Assembly (NCBI GenBank): GCA_018814305.1
Contig: JAHJAA010000022.1
Span: 1-64,000 of the forward strand
DNA: 64,000 bases
Source of the DNA: Pseudomonadota bacterium
GTDB lineage: Bacteria; Desulfobacterota; Desulfobulbia; Desulfobulbales; JAGXFP01
Reading direction: 5' to 3'
A program made the position numbers and the translations under genes. A model generated the notes under the pieces. That model saw only the letters and a list, made by a program, of their open reading frames with translations. It made no database searches and was not told the DNA's origin. Below are positions 53,030-62,201 of the stretch, one piece after another. Position 1 is the first letter of the stretch; the number at the start of each line of letters is the position of its first letter.

Positions 53030-53973
53030 TTCGCACCTCCCGGGGTTCCGGTCAACTGATTGAACACCGCTTCCAGGGTCCGGGTCTCTTGCCTGAGTTC
53101 ACAGAGTTGCCAGTCGTTTTGCCTGGCCTGCTGGTAGATCGCCGGACAGATATCCCGATCCTGTTCGACCTTGACCCGGAAGAGCACTTTATCTCCGGTA
53201 GCACGACTGGCCACCGTAACCAAGCGAACATGGTCCAGAGTGGCAAGGGTCCGGCGAATCCCCTCTTCTTCGCCACTGGCCAGGGTAAGACCGACGACAA
53301 CGTCTGCCCCGGAGGCCAGATCCGCCAGCCGGGCGTCGGCCTTCACTTCACCGGCCATAATAATAATCGCCCGATCGCAGGTGGCCTCAACCTCGGAGAG
53401 GATATGGGTGGACAGGACCACGGTGCAGTGGTCGGCAAGCTTTCTGATCAGATGGCGAACCTCAACGATCTGAGCCGGATCAAGCCCGTTGGTGGGCTCA
53501 TCCAGAATCAATAATTTAGGGCGATGGAGAATCGCCTGGGCCAGGCCGACCCGCTGGCGATACCCCTTACTCAAGGTGGCAATGGGCCGGGTCAACCGCT
53601 CCTCCAACCCCACCGCCCGAATGGCATCGGAAAGACACCCGGCCTGCTGCCCCGCTGGAATCCGACGGAGTTCCGCCATCATCCGCAATTGCGACTGGAC
53701 AGTCAACTCCGGATAAAGTGGGGCATTTTCCGGCAGATAACCGATCATCTCCTGAACCCGGCCGGATTCAGTCAAGACATCAAGGCCACCCACCGTGACC
53801 GTCCCGGCACTGGGATGGAGATATCCGGTCAGAATCTTCATCAAGGTGGTCTTCCCAGCCCCATTGGGGCCGAGCAGCCCGATAATCTCACCGGACTTCA
53901 CCGAAAAAGAGACCCCGCGCAGCGCCTCCACTCCGTCATAAGCCTTTGTCAGATCATGAACATCAATCATCAC
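53026..53973 (-). CDS. ABC transporter ATP-binding protein (GldA-like)
   Basis: A 315-residue ATPase that powers the permease encoded directly after it. It has Walker A GLLGPNGAGKTTLMKIL, the Q-loop region GYLPENAPLYPELTV, the ABC signature LSKGYRQRVGLAQAI, Walker B KLLILDEPTNGLDP and a switch His in VVLSTHILSEVE. The C-terminal 80 residues are a DUF4162-like extension. It is the first gene of the ATPase-permease-DUF4340 operon. Confidence 0.93.
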   Translation of the reverse strand: MMIDVHDLTKAYDGVEALRGVSFSVKSGEIIGLLGPNGAGKTTLMKILTGYLHPSAGTVTVGGLDVLTESGRVQEMIGYLPENAPLYPELTVQSQLRMMAELRRIPAGQQAGCLSDAIRAVGLEERLTRPIATLSKGYRQRVGLAQAILHRPKLLILDEPTNGLDPAQIVEVRHLIRKLADHCTVVLSTHILSEVEATCDRAIIIMAGEVKADARLADLASGADVVVGLTLASGEEEGIRRTLATLDHVRLVTVASRATGDKVLFRVKVEQDRDICPAIYQQARQNDWQLCELRQETRTLEAVFNQLTGTPGGAK

Positions 53974-54047
53974 GTTTCCCTCATTCCGTCATTCTTCAAC
54001 AATTGATTTATTCCCAAAAAACCCAAAATATCTCCACAGTTACAAAC

Positions 54048-54259
54048 CCGGAAACCGTTCGCCAATGCCCCGAATGTGCGGGGTTACGATGGTCCGCTAT
54101 AGTCCACTATGCGGGACGTCGTAATCGCGTGCAGACGGGGTGCTGTCGCCGGAAAACGTTCGCCAGTGCCCCGAATGTGCGGGATTACGATGGTCCGCTA
54201 TAGTCCACTATGCGGGACGTCGTAATCGCGTGCAGACGGGGTGCTGTCGAACGTTTTCC
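54048..54259. repeat. Two tandem 101-base palindromic units
   Basis: Two nearly identical copies (54048-54148 and 54149-54249) each fold on themselves. The second plus ten further bases forms an almost perfect hairpin of about 109 bases, with ends GGAAAACGTTCG and CGAACGTTTTCC and centre GTCCGCTATAGTCCACTATG. The right end abuts the htpG stop codon. This looks like a small mobile or REP/MITE-type element present twice; on the minus strand it also forms the 3' structure of the htpG mRNA. Confidence 0.85.
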
Positions 54260-56124
54260 TAGACGAGCCGAGCCAAGAGACGATAATTCCTCTCCACCAT
54301 CTGCCGGGTTTCCACCAGCAGACCCGCCTGGATCATGGCATTATCATGGATCTGATAAACCATGTCCCGGGCCAGATCGGTATCACTTTCCCGGAGCCGG
54401 TCAAGCCCTGCGATCAGAGGATGAGAGGGATTGATCTCCAGATTTTTGCTGCTTCCCAGATCCGCCTGACCTTCCGCCCGAGAGGCCCGCATGATCCGCT
54501 CCATACTGCTGGTCATGAATCCTCCGGGATTGACAATAATCGCCGGACTGTCCACCAACCGATGGGAAACCTTGACCTCCTTGACCCCCTCGCCCAGAAT
54601 CTCCTTGATCCATTTGGACAAGCCTTCCTGCCGGTCGGCCGCCAGGGCTGGGGTCGCACCCTCAGACTCCAGCTCACCGGCTGCGGTCTCAGGCAACTCG
54701 AGATCGGCCCGATCTGCAGAAATAAGCTTCTTGCCATCAAATTCACCCAGATGGCTGAAGACAAAATCATCAATGGGCTCCAGGGTGTAGAGGATCTCAA
54801 TATCCTTTTTGCGAAAGGCCTCCACGTAAGGGCTGGCCTCGGCAGCCTTCCGACTCGGCCCGTTAATATAATAGATATCAGTCTGCCCTTCCTTCATCCG
54901 GGAGACATATTCGGCCAGAGCAATCATCTTTCCCGGTTCAGACTGGGATGATTCGAAACGAAGCAGCCCGGCAATGGCTTCCCGATGGAGAAAATCAGAG
55001 GTAGCCCCTTCCTTTAGAAAGAAGCCGAAGGTCTGCCAGAATTTTTCATAATCTTCGGGTGACTCCTTGGCCACCTCTTCAAGATGCTTCAGATACCGTT
55101 TGGTCAGGATCTTATTGATCTTGATCACCAGGGCGTTGTCCTGCAGGGCCTGGCGGGAAATGTTCAACGGCATGTCCTCACAGTCAACCACCCCTTTAAG
55201 AAACCGCAGCCACTCGGGCAGAATGTTCTTGCTGTGCTGTTCGATCAGGACCTTGCGACAGTAAAGGTTGACCCCCGGGTCCATCCGGCCGAAGCCCAGG
55301 GATTCAAAATTCTCCTGGGGGGTAAAGAGCAGGGAGTGGATGGCCAGAGGGGCATCGGTGCTAAAATGAAGGCGGGTCAACGGCTCGTCAACCGCAGTCC
55401 CAACAAACTTATAAAACTCGTTATACTCCTCGGCCTTTATCTCATTCTTGTTCCTGGTCCAGAGGGCCTGAACGGTATTGATTTCATCGCCACTGACCTT
55501 GATGGGAAAAGGCACAAAGGAAGAGTACTGCTTGATAATCCGCTTGATGGTCTCGGGTTCGGCATACTTTTGGGCATCCTCCTTGAGTTTGAGGATGATC
55601 CTGGTGCCCCGGTGGATCCCGGTGGAGGGTGATATCGTATAACTGCCGGTGCCATCAGAGCGCCATTCGTGACCGGTTTCCTCCTTCTCATAGGACCGGG
55701 ACTGAACCACCACCTCGTCGGCCACCATGAAAGCGGCATAAAAGCCGACCCCGAACTGGCCGATCAGATTGACCTCCTTGCGATCAGCCTCGGCAAGGGT
55801 GGTTAAAAAGGTCTTGGAGCCTGAATGGGCAATGGTTCCCAGGTTGGCGATCAATTCTTCCCGGGACATACCGATGCCGGTATCGGTGATGGTCAGGATA
55901 TGCTCCTTCTCATCGCAGTCGATGGTGACCCCGAGGGAAAGATGGTCATCAAAAACCTCATCACCCATCAACCGCTGGTGCCGGAATTTTTCCAAGGCAT
56001 CGGCAGAGTTTGAGACCAGCTCCCGCAGGAATATATCCCGCTCGGTATAGAGTGAGTGGATCACAATATCGAGCATCTTTTTGACTTCGGCCTGAAATTC
56101 TCGTGTTTCGGTTTTTTCGGTCAT
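54259..56124 (-). CDS. htpG: Chaperone HtpG (Hsp90)
   Basis: A 621-residue bacterial Hsp90, an ATP-dependent homodimeric chaperone of the cytosol. The GHKL ATPase site is clear: ELVSNSADALEKFRHQR, TDTGIGMSREELIANLG, GQFGVGFYAAFMVADEV. The middle domain includes NISRQALQDNALVIKINKIL, and the C-terminal dimerisation part ends with RNYRLLARLV. Length is normal. I used the internal ATG (MTEKTETREF); another lies three codons upstream. It is a single gene whose 3' end meets the tandem palindromes. Confidence 0.97.
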   Translation of the reverse strand: MTEKTETREFQAEVKKMLDIVIHSLYTERDIFLRELVSNSADALEKFRHQRLMGDEVFDDHLSLGVTIDCDEKEHILTITDTGIGMSREELIANLGTIAHSGSKTFLTTLAEADRKEVNLIGQFGVGFYAAFMVADEVVVQSRSYEKEETGHEWRSDGTGSYTISPSTGIHRGTRIILKLKEDAQKYAEPETIKRIIKQYSSFVPFPIKVSGDEINTVQALWTRNKNEIKAEEYNEFYKFVGTAVDEPLTRLHFSTDAPLAIHSLLFTPQENFESLGFGRMDPGVNLYCRKVLIEQHSKNILPEWLRFLKGVVDCEDMPLNISRQALQDNALVIKINKILTKRYLKHLEEVAKESPEDYEKFWQTFGFFLKEGATSDFLHREAIAGLLRFESSQSEPGKMIALAEYVSRMKEGQTDIYYINGPSRKAAEASPYVEAFRKKDIEILYTLEPIDDFVFSHLGEFDGKKLISADRADLELPETAAGELESEGATPALAADRQEGLSKWIKEILGEGVKEVKVSHRLVDSPAIIVNPGGFMTSSMERIMRASRAEGQADLGSSKNLEINPSHPLIAGLDRLRESDTDLARDMVYQIHDNAMIQAGLLVETRQMVERNYRLLARLV

Positions 56125-56184
56125 AACATTCACCTGTATTTATAAATTATTCAGTTTCTTGTCTGTAATATCCGGATATTTCGC

Positions 56185-58173
56185 CTAATACCGATCATAG
56201 CCAAAAGCTGCGGCATGTGGGGACAACAATTCCCGGACCGGGGCCAAATGGTCCTGGTATTTTTCCCACCGTCCAGCCGCCCTGGTATAGATCTTCTCGG
56301 TGACCTGCTGATAACTCGGGGTGAAGATCCGCTCCCGGCTCAGGGCATGACGGTCATAGCCGAGCACCGCCTCATCCCAGTCAACCCCAAGAAAGTTAAG
56401 GAGCCTGCGAACCTCCGGCTCAAAATCGGCCACCAAATCTTCATAGCGAATCGAATGAACATCAAGTCCGGGAATCTGTTGAGCGTGTCGCCAAAGGGTC
56501 ATAACCCGGTCATAACATTGCGCCGCATTCTCCAGGGTATCAAAATTGGCCATGGCGTCATTCAGGGTAAAGAGCTGCATGAAATTACTCAGACAGACAT
56601 CATAGGGATGACGGATGGCCAGGATTATTTTGGCCTTCGGGAAAAGCATGGCGATTAAACCAAGATGGACCAGGTGCAGCGGATACTTATCGATGATCAG
56701 AGCATTCCCTACCCCGGGGACCTGTTTCTCAAGAAGTCTGAGATATTCATCACCCCACCGGGCAAGATCGTCAATCGAACAGGTGGTCATAACTTCGGGA
56801 TAGCCCTCCGCCTCAGCCTCCATGAGACTGATGACCTGATCCAAAACCGGACTCTCCTCAGCAACCCGCAACCTGGGATGACTGTCCAGAATCTGGTCGA
56901 TCAGGGTGGTTCCAGACCGGGGGAATCCCACTAAGAATATGGGCTGTTCCGAGCGAATCGTGGATATCATTTCCCGCTTTTCAGCAATACAGGTCGGCGT
57001 CATCACCCGATCAATCCTATCCACCAGTTCACTAAATCTCCGGGGATCACAGACCTGGGCCGCTCTGGATCCGGACTGCAGCCGCTTCATCTCGGTAAAA
57101 CACCGGATAGCCTCACCCGGATTACCGTTTCGATCATAGAGTTTCCCCAATTCAGCGAGAATCTCAGTGGCCAGTTCCGAATTGCCCTCAGGTAAAACTG
57201 CCCCCGATAATACAATCAGGGCCTCGCCGAGGTCTCCCCGACGCCGCAGCAAAGTTGCCTTCAACCGTCGCCCGGGCAGATTCTCAGGATCTCCACTCAG
57301 GATCTCATCCACCAACCGTTCGGCCTGGTCAAGTCGATTGGATTTTTCAAGTAACTCGGCATAATTGGTCCGGGTCCGCTGGTCTGCCGGAGCCAAGGCC
57401 AAGGCCTTCTGATAATACCTTTCAGCCTGATCGAACCGACCCAGTTCACCATAGACCACAGCCAGATTATTCGCTGCATTGGCATGGGTCGGAGCCACTG
57501 CCAGCACCTTTAAATAATAGCGTTCGGCCCCAATAAGATCACCACTATCCCTGGCAACAACACCAAGATTATAGTTGATTTCGGGAGAATGGGGATTGGC
57601 TGCTAAGGCGCTTCGATAAAGTTCGATGGCCCGTGAAAAATCACCCTGGTCATGAGCAACAAACCCCAACCCGGTCAAGGCGGGGGGAAATCCCGGTATA
57701 ATTGACAAGGCCTTCTGGAAGGCCTGCTCGGCCAGGTCGAGCCGCCCCTGTTCACGTTGAAGCTGGCCTAGACTGACCAAGGGGTCGGCATACTTATAAT
57801 CAAGAGAGATTGCCGTCTGGTAACAAAAGATGGCTTCATCCCACCGCCCCAGATCCTTCAAAACCAGCCCTAGGTTATGGTGAAGAGCGGTAAGCTTCGG
57901 CGCAACCAGTAGACCCTGACGGTAAATGCTCTCCGCCTCCTGATGCCTGCCTTGGGCCCAGAGGGCGATCCCGAGATTGTTCCAGGCATCAATAAAACCC
58001 GGCGCCAAAGCCAGAACTTCACGATAATACCGTTCTGCTTCAGCGGTATTGCCGGCCTCATGAAATCGTAATGCCGTGTCAAAAAGAACCGCCGCCGAGG
58101 GAGGAGTTACCCCACCAGACCGACCGGCCTTTTTCTTTCTCAGGGTCTTGCGTTTGATCAATTTTTGGGACAT
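56185..58173 (-). CDS. TPR-sulfotransferase, second copy
   Basis: A 662-residue protein. A basic N-terminus (SQKLIKRKTLRKKKAGRS) precedes about nine TPR units at 30-370 (AERYYREVLALAPGFIDAWN, AELYRSALAANPHSPE-like repeats). A sulfotransferase domain from about 410 has the PAPS loop PIFLVGFPRSGTTLIDQILD and a later AIRHPYDVCLSNFMQLF. It shares layout and loop with the copy at 46926 but is G+C richer, so the two have different histories or codon bias. The likely product is a sulfated protein or glycan. It lies between htpG and the rhodanese gene, about 44 bases after the latter, and may share its transcript. Confidence 0.87.
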   Translation of the reverse strand: MSQKLIKRKTLRKKKAGRSGGVTPPSAAVLFDTALRFHEAGNTAEAERYYREVLALAPGFIDAWNNLGIALWAQGRHQEAESIYRQGLLVAPKLTALHHNLGLVLKDLGRWDEAIFCYQTAISLDYKYADPLVSLGQLQREQGRLDLAEQAFQKALSIIPGFPPALTGLGFVAHDQGDFSRAIELYRSALAANPHSPEINYNLGVVARDSGDLIGAERYYLKVLAVAPTHANAANNLAVVYGELGRFDQAERYYQKALALAPADQRTRTNYAELLEKSNRLDQAERLVDEILSGDPENLPGRRLKATLLRRRGDLGEALIVLSGAVLPEGNSELATEILAELGKLYDRNGNPGEAIRCFTEMKRLQSGSRAAQVCDPRRFSELVDRIDRVMTPTCIAEKREMISTIRSEQPIFLVGFPRSGTTLIDQILDSHPRLRVAEESPVLDQVISLMEAEAEGYPEVMTTCSIDDLARWGDEYLRLLEKQVPGVGNALIIDKYPLHLVHLGLIAMLFPKAKIILAIRHPYDVCLSNFMQLFTLNDAMANFDTLENAAQCYDRVMTLWRHAQQIPGLDVHSIRYEDLVADFEPEVRRLLNFLGVDWDEAVLGYDRHALSRERIFTPSYQQVTEKIYTRAAGRWEKYQDHLAPVRELLSPHAAAFGYDRY

Positions 58174-58217
58174 TTCTTTCTAATTTGCATTTCCGTTAAG
58201 TTCCCAATAAAACTCGC

Positions 58218-58709
58218 TTACTTGTACTGCAGGGGCAGACCGGCCTTTTTCCAGGCGGCTATCCCGCCCTTCAGATTATAGACCTCCTGGTACCCCTTGG
58301 TTGCATAGAATTGACCGACCCCAAAACTCCGCCCACCCACCGCGCAGATTAAAAGAATAGGCTGATCAGGGAGGGTTTGCTGGCCCCTGGCGATATCCAT
58401 GAACGGAACCAGTTTCGATCCGGCGATAAAGCCTTCCTTTAATTCCTCAGGACTGCGAACATCGATCAAAAGAAGATCTTTCCGGCTCTTGATCAAGGTC
58501 TCGGCCTCCTGGGGACTCACCGTCCGAAACACCGACTGCTTCTCGACGGGAGGAACGTTCGCGGCAAACGGGGTGGTAATCAGTGACGGATTCGACGTGG
58601 TGGCGGCGGAATTTTTTTGGGCCTGGACTTCGGGCTTCCGATCTGAAGAACAGGCAGCCACAATGACCAAAGCGCATATCGCCAAAACAAAAACTTGAAA
58701 CCTTTGCAT
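58218..58709 (-). CDS. Rhodanese-domain lipoprotein
   Basis: A 163-residue predicted lipoprotein (QRFQVFVLAICALVIVAAC) with a single rhodanese domain from about residue 62: ETLIKSRKDLLLIDVRSPEE, then the active-site loop ILLICAVGGRSFGVGQFY with Cys in the expected place and EVYNLKGGIAAWKKAGLPL near the end. Periplasmic rhodaneses carry sulfane sulfur and are common in sulfur-metabolising bacteria. The true sulfur donor and acceptor are unknown. The next gene on the strand is the second sulfotransferase. Confidence 0.88.
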   Translation of the reverse strand: MQRFQVFVLAICALVIVAACSSDRKPEVQAQKNSAATTSNPSLITTPFAANVPPVEKQSVFRTVSPQEAETLIKSRKDLLLIDVRSPEELKEGFIAGSKLVPFMDIARGQQTLPDQPILLICAVGGRSFGVGQFYATKGYQEVYNLKGGIAAWKKAGLPLQYK

Positions 58710-58970
58710 TACAAACCTCTCTTAAGAACAAATATCAAGGGGAAGACACCGCCGAAGGAAGGGATCCGAAAGGACTTTTGGCAGTGTCCTTCATTTTAAT
58801 GGTTGACTAATGTAATCATGCCCCGTAAGCATTGCAAGGAAGCTTCTTGATAAATTTTCGATCAATCCATTGCTCCCGGAATCAAACTCCTGGAGTGATT
58901 AACCAAAATGAATCCCCACACCCTGCCCATACCAGGCCAGGTCAGACAATACACCCTCAACCTAACCATG

Positions 58971-59534
58971 GAACAAAGTTACATCTTCCTGATCGCTCTC
59001 GCCCTGGCGGTTGACGCCTTTGCTGTGGCCCTGGCCGCAGGGGTTTCTATTCCACAGGTCACCCACCGTCACACCTTCCGCCTGGCCTGGCATTTCGGCC
59101 TGTTTCAAGCCGGGATGACCGTTGCGGGCTGGGCTTCCGGGCTGGCCTTTCGGAATGTAATCGAAAGCGTCGATCACTGGTTGGCCTTTATGCTGCTCTT
59201 GCTGGTCGGGGCCAAAATGATTGCTGAGTCACGTCAGGCCCCGGAAAAGAAAGAGGCCCGCGACCCCACTCGCGGCCTCACCCTCATCGGATTGGCAGTT
59301 GCCACCAGCCTCGACGCACTGGCCGTTGGTTTAAGTTTTTCGTTCTTAACGGTTTCCATCTGGATGCCAGCCCTGACCATCGGCGTAATAGCCCTGGTCC
59401 TGACCGGACTGGGCCTCCACCTGGGGCGACTGATCAAGAATGCGGCTCGTCTGGGCGCCCTGGCGGAAATTATCGGGGGGCTCGTGCTGATCGGGATTGG
59501 CTTCCGCATTCTTCACGAGCACCAGGTCTTTTAA
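58971..59534 (+). CDS. mntP: Manganese efflux protein MntP
   Basis: A protein of about 187 residues with six helices in two inverted halves, the MntP layout. Each half carries an Asp-Ala motif: LALAVDAFAVALAAGVSI in the first and LAVATSLDALAVGLSFSFL in the second. It exports Mn2+. I start at the ATG before EQSYIFLIALAL because the family begins right at the first helix. An ATG at 58908 with a GGAG sequence 12 bases upstream is a possible longer start. I did not find a manganese (yybP-ykoY) riboswitch upstream. Confidence 0.88.
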   Translation, partial: EQSYIFLIALALAVDAFAVALAAGVSIPQVTHRHTFRLAWHFGLFQAGMTVAGWASGLAFRNVIESVDHWLAFMLLLLVGAKMIAESRQAPEKKEARDPTRGLTLIGLAVATSLDALAVGLSFSFLTVSIWMPALTIGVIALVLTGLGLHLGRLIKNAARLGALAEIIGGLVLIGIGFRILHEHQVF

Positions 59535-59539
59535 AAGCA

Positions 59540-59568
59540 TTGACAGGCAAGTCAACCGGCTGTTAAAT
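59540..59568 (+). promoter_or_regulatory. Promoter of the ThiC/BzaF-family gene
   Basis: TTGACA at 59540-59545 and TTAAAT at 59563-59568, 17 bases apart, 40 bases before the start. No TPP riboswitch fits in the short leader. Confidence 0.6.
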
Positions 59569-59608
59569 TTCTTTTTTTTATATGATTTAAATCCAGGAGA
59601 ACTGATTC

Positions 59609-60910
59609 ATGAGCATTCGCGAAGACGCCATCAACGGCACCGTTACCCCAATTTTTGAAACATGTGCCGCCAATGAAGGACTTGAGGTCTCTCGGTTGAT
59701 GGCCGGAGTGGCAGATGGAACCATTGCCATTCCTAAAAACAACAACCATCAGTTTGAACGGATCATGGCCATTGGCAAAGGGACCTCAACCAAGGTCAAT
59801 GCCAATATCGGCGCCTCCCGTGACTACCCGGAGGTCGAGCAGGAACTTCGCAAACTCTGCGTCTGCCTGAAAGCCGGGGCAGATACGGTTATGGACCTTT
59901 CCATGGGCGGCAACCTCAATGAGGTCCGGCAAGAAATTCTCAAAAGTTGCCCCATCCCCCTTGGGACCGTGCCGATCTACCAGTCCATCGCTGAGGTGGT
60001 TGAAAAACAGAAAAAGCAGATCGGCGAAGTTACCGTTGACCAAATCTTCAATACCATTGAGCAACAGGCCATTGACGGCGTCGATTTCATGACCGTCCAC
60101 TGCGGCATCACCAGGTCGACCCTTGAGCGGGTCAAAAATCATGAACGCCTGCTGGGGGTAGTAAGCCGTGGCGGTTCCTTCACCATCGAGTGGATGAGCT
60201 ACAACAACAAGGAAAATCCCCTCTACGAACGATTCGACGACCTGCTGGCCATCCTCAAGGAACACGAGGTTACCCTGAGCCTGGGTGACGGAATCCGGCC
60301 CGGCTGCCTGGCCGACGCCACTGACCGGGGACAGGTCCAGGAACTGATCCACCTGGGCGAACTGACCCAACGGGCCTGGGCCGCAGGGGTTCAGGTCATT
60401 ATTGAAGGCCCCGGCCACATGCCCATGGACCAGATTGCCGCCAATATTCTCCTGCAGAAACGACTGTGTCATGGAGCCCCGTTTTATGTCTTAGGTCCCT
60501 TGGTCACCGACATCGCTCCGGGGTACGACCACATCACCGGCGCAATCGGTGGGGCCATTGCCGCAGCGGCCGGAGCAGATTATCTCTGCTATGTCACTCC
60601 GGCGGAACATCTGAAACTACCCAGTGCCGATGATGTTCGCGATGGGGTGATCGCCTCCAGAATTGCCGCCCATGCTGCCGACATTGCCAAAGGACTCCCC
60701 GGCGCTCTGGACAAGGACATCGCCATGGCCAAATGCCGTGGGAAATTAGACTGGAAAGGCCAGATCGACCTTTCCATGGATCCGGAAAAAGCCCGGCGCT
60801 ACCGGGACGAAGGCGGATCCTATAAAGGAGATGCCTGCTCCATGTGCGGTTCATATTGCGCCATCAAGGTCTACCAGCGGGCTACATCACCCAGGCGGGA
60901 GAGTAACTAA
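59609..60910 (+). CDS. thiC: ThiC/BzaF-family radical SAM enzyme
   Basis: A 433-residue enzyme of the ThiC family. It rearranges aminoimidazole ribotide to HMP phosphate (ThiC) or, in the paralogue BzaF, to 5-hydroxybenzimidazole for cobamide. Family blocks: NANIGASRDYPEVEQEL, GADTVMDLSMGGNL, PIPLGTVPIYQ, FMTVHCGITRS, VIIEGPGHMPMDQIAANILL, GPLVTDIAPGYDHITGAIGG and CYVTPAEHLKLP. The C-terminal cluster motif is CSMCGSYC, with three residues before the last Cys; E. coli ThiC has four. It is a short-type protein (about 430 versus 630 residues in E. coli). A good ribosome site (AGGAG) is present. The leader lacks a TPP or cobalamin riboswitch, so which of the two products it makes cannot be told here. 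Confidence 0.85.
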   Translation: MSIREDAINGTVTPIFETCAANEGLEVSRLMAGVADGTIAIPKNNNHQFERIMAIGKGTSTKVNANIGASRDYPEVEQELRKLCVCLKAGADTVMDLSMGGNLNEVRQEILKSCPIPLGTVPIYQSIAEVVEKQKKQIGEVTVDQIFNTIEQQAIDGVDFMTVHCGITRSTLERVKNHERLLGVVSRGGSFTIEWMSYNNKENPLYERFDDLLAILKEHEVTLSLGDGIRPGCLADATDRGQVQELIHLGELTQRAWAAGVQVIIEGPGHMPMDQIAANILLQKRLCHGAPFYVLGPLVTDIAPGYDHITGAIGGAIAAAAGADYLCYVTPAEHLKLPSADDVRDGVIASRIAAHAADIAKGLPGALDKDIAMAKCRGKLDWKGQIDLSMDPEKARRYRDEGGSYKGDACSMCGSYCAIKVYQRATSPRRESN

Positions 60911-61116
60911 GGCAAAAACAGTGTGAGTCTACAGCCAACCTGAGCCACTTGGATCAACGGGTTAAAAGCACGTTATTTTTTTCACCCCGCACCCTTGCGG
61001 CATCTTGCACGACCGCCACGATGATGGCATAGTATCAATTGAACCATCAATTAAACAAAAATTAATGATCCGAATTATGAAATTGGATTGAAGCATACCG
61101 CCCGAGAGAACCTGCC

Positions 61117-61503
61117 ATGCTTGAAACCATCAGCCAGACGTTTGGAACAATTTTCGCTCTGCTCAAAGATTTTTTCGCGATGTTCAAACCGCTCCTCGAG
61201 TTTTTCAAGTCCACCAATATCCCCCAGCAAATTAAAGAGGTTGATTACAAAGGACTTTTTACCAATGGCTGGTTTATGATTCCTTATCTCGCCATGATCT
61301 GCTGGCATATTTACAAAAAGGACATAAATTTCATCATTGTTATCCTACTCTTCTCCGCTACCTGGGCCTTTTTCGGAACACCCTATATGCGCGAAATCCT
61401 GAGCCATGACCAACTTCAACTAGGAGATGTTTTTCCGCTTCTACTAGGTGCCGTAGTGGTCTTGGGCATAATAGTTTATATCTTTGTCTTTAAAAGCGAA
61501 TAA
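61117..61503 (+). CDS. Small membrane protein, unknown
   Basis: A 128-residue protein with an amphipathic N-terminus (LETISQTFGTIFALLKDF) and three helices, at about 52-66, 70-88 and 102-125. I recognise no family. It stands alone between thiC and the Nth-like gene, with a clean stop at 61503 and a weak ribosome site (GAGAACC). Confidence 0.6.
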   Translation: MLETISQTFGTIFALLKDFFAMFKPLLEFFKSTNIPQQIKEVDYKGLFTNGWFMIPYLAMICWHIYKKDINFIIVILLFSATWAFFGTPYMREILSHDQLQLGDVFPLLLGAVVVLGIIVYIFVFKSE

Positions 61504-61554
61504 AGGAAGAGGCGGTTACACTCCCATATTCACCCCTGACCCTCGCCCCTATCC

Positions 61555-62190
61555 ATGGCTCATAAAATTTCAGAAATCTACCAGATCCTGTTTAATCACT
61601 ACGGCCCACAACATTGGTGGCCCGGGGATACTCCGCTGGAAATCATGATCGGCGCGGTTCTTACCCAGAACACCAATTGGCAGAATGTGGAAAAAGCCAT
61701 CGATAATCTCAAAGCCGCCAACCTCCTATCCCTCATAGACCTCGCCGAAATTGCCCCCGGCCACCTGGCCGAGTTGATCAGACCCTCAGGGTACTACAAT
61801 CTCAAGGCGGGCCGACTCAAAAATCTGGTCACGGCCATCACTGATCAATCGGAAACCCTGGACGATTTTTTCGCTGTTGACCGGGAGACCCTCCGAGATC
61901 GATTACTGGCCATCAAGGGTATCGGCCCCGAAACAGCCGACTCTATTATCCTCTATGCGGCGGAAAAACCGATATTCGTGGTGGACGCTTACACCCATCG
62001 TATTCTTCTCCGCCATGATTTGATCTGGGACGATGCCGACTACAATGAGATCCAGTCCCTGTTCACCGATCAACTGGAGGAAGAAACCCCTCTGTTCAAT
62101 GAATACCATGCCCTCCTGGTCCAAGTCGGCAAGGACTTCTGCCGGAAAACCAACCCACGCTGCGACTCCTGCCCACTGCTGGGGGTCTGA
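61555..62190 (+). CDS. Endonuclease III-like DNA glycosylase (HhH-GPD family), short cluster
   Basis: A 211-residue glycosylase of the Nth/MagIII-like group. It has MIGAVLTQNTNWQNVEKAID, YYNLKAGRLKNLVTAI, the helix-hairpin-helix LLAIKGIGPETADSIILYA and the catalytic Asp in FVVDAYTHRI. It removes damaged or alkylated bases. The C-terminal iron-sulfur loop is CRKTNPRCDSCPLLGV: three Cys in the usual C-x6-C-x2-C spacing, then the stop TGA exactly five residues later where the fourth Cys normally sits. Either the cluster is lost or the protein was truncated at that codon. The LysE gene follows after 11 bases. Confidence 0.9.
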   Translation: MAHKISEIYQILFNHYGPQHWWPGDTPLEIMIGAVLTQNTNWQNVEKAIDNLKAANLLSLIDLAEIAPGHLAELIRPSGYYNLKAGRLKNLVTAITDQSETLDDFFAVDRETLRDRLLAIKGIGPETADSIILYAAEKPIFVVDAYTHRILLRHDLIWDDADYNEIQSLFTDQLEEETPLFNEYHALLVQVGKDFCRKTNPRCDSCPLLGV

Positions 62191-62201
62191 CTCGAATCAG
62201 T

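Noticed and set aside
58710-58970. Manganese riboswitch upstream of mntP
   Set aside because: No recognisable yybP-ykoY core was found; the interval shows no strong structure by eye.
59535-59608. TPP riboswitch before the ThiC-family gene
   Set aside because: The leader is only about 70 bases and lacks the CTGAGA and related conserved segments.
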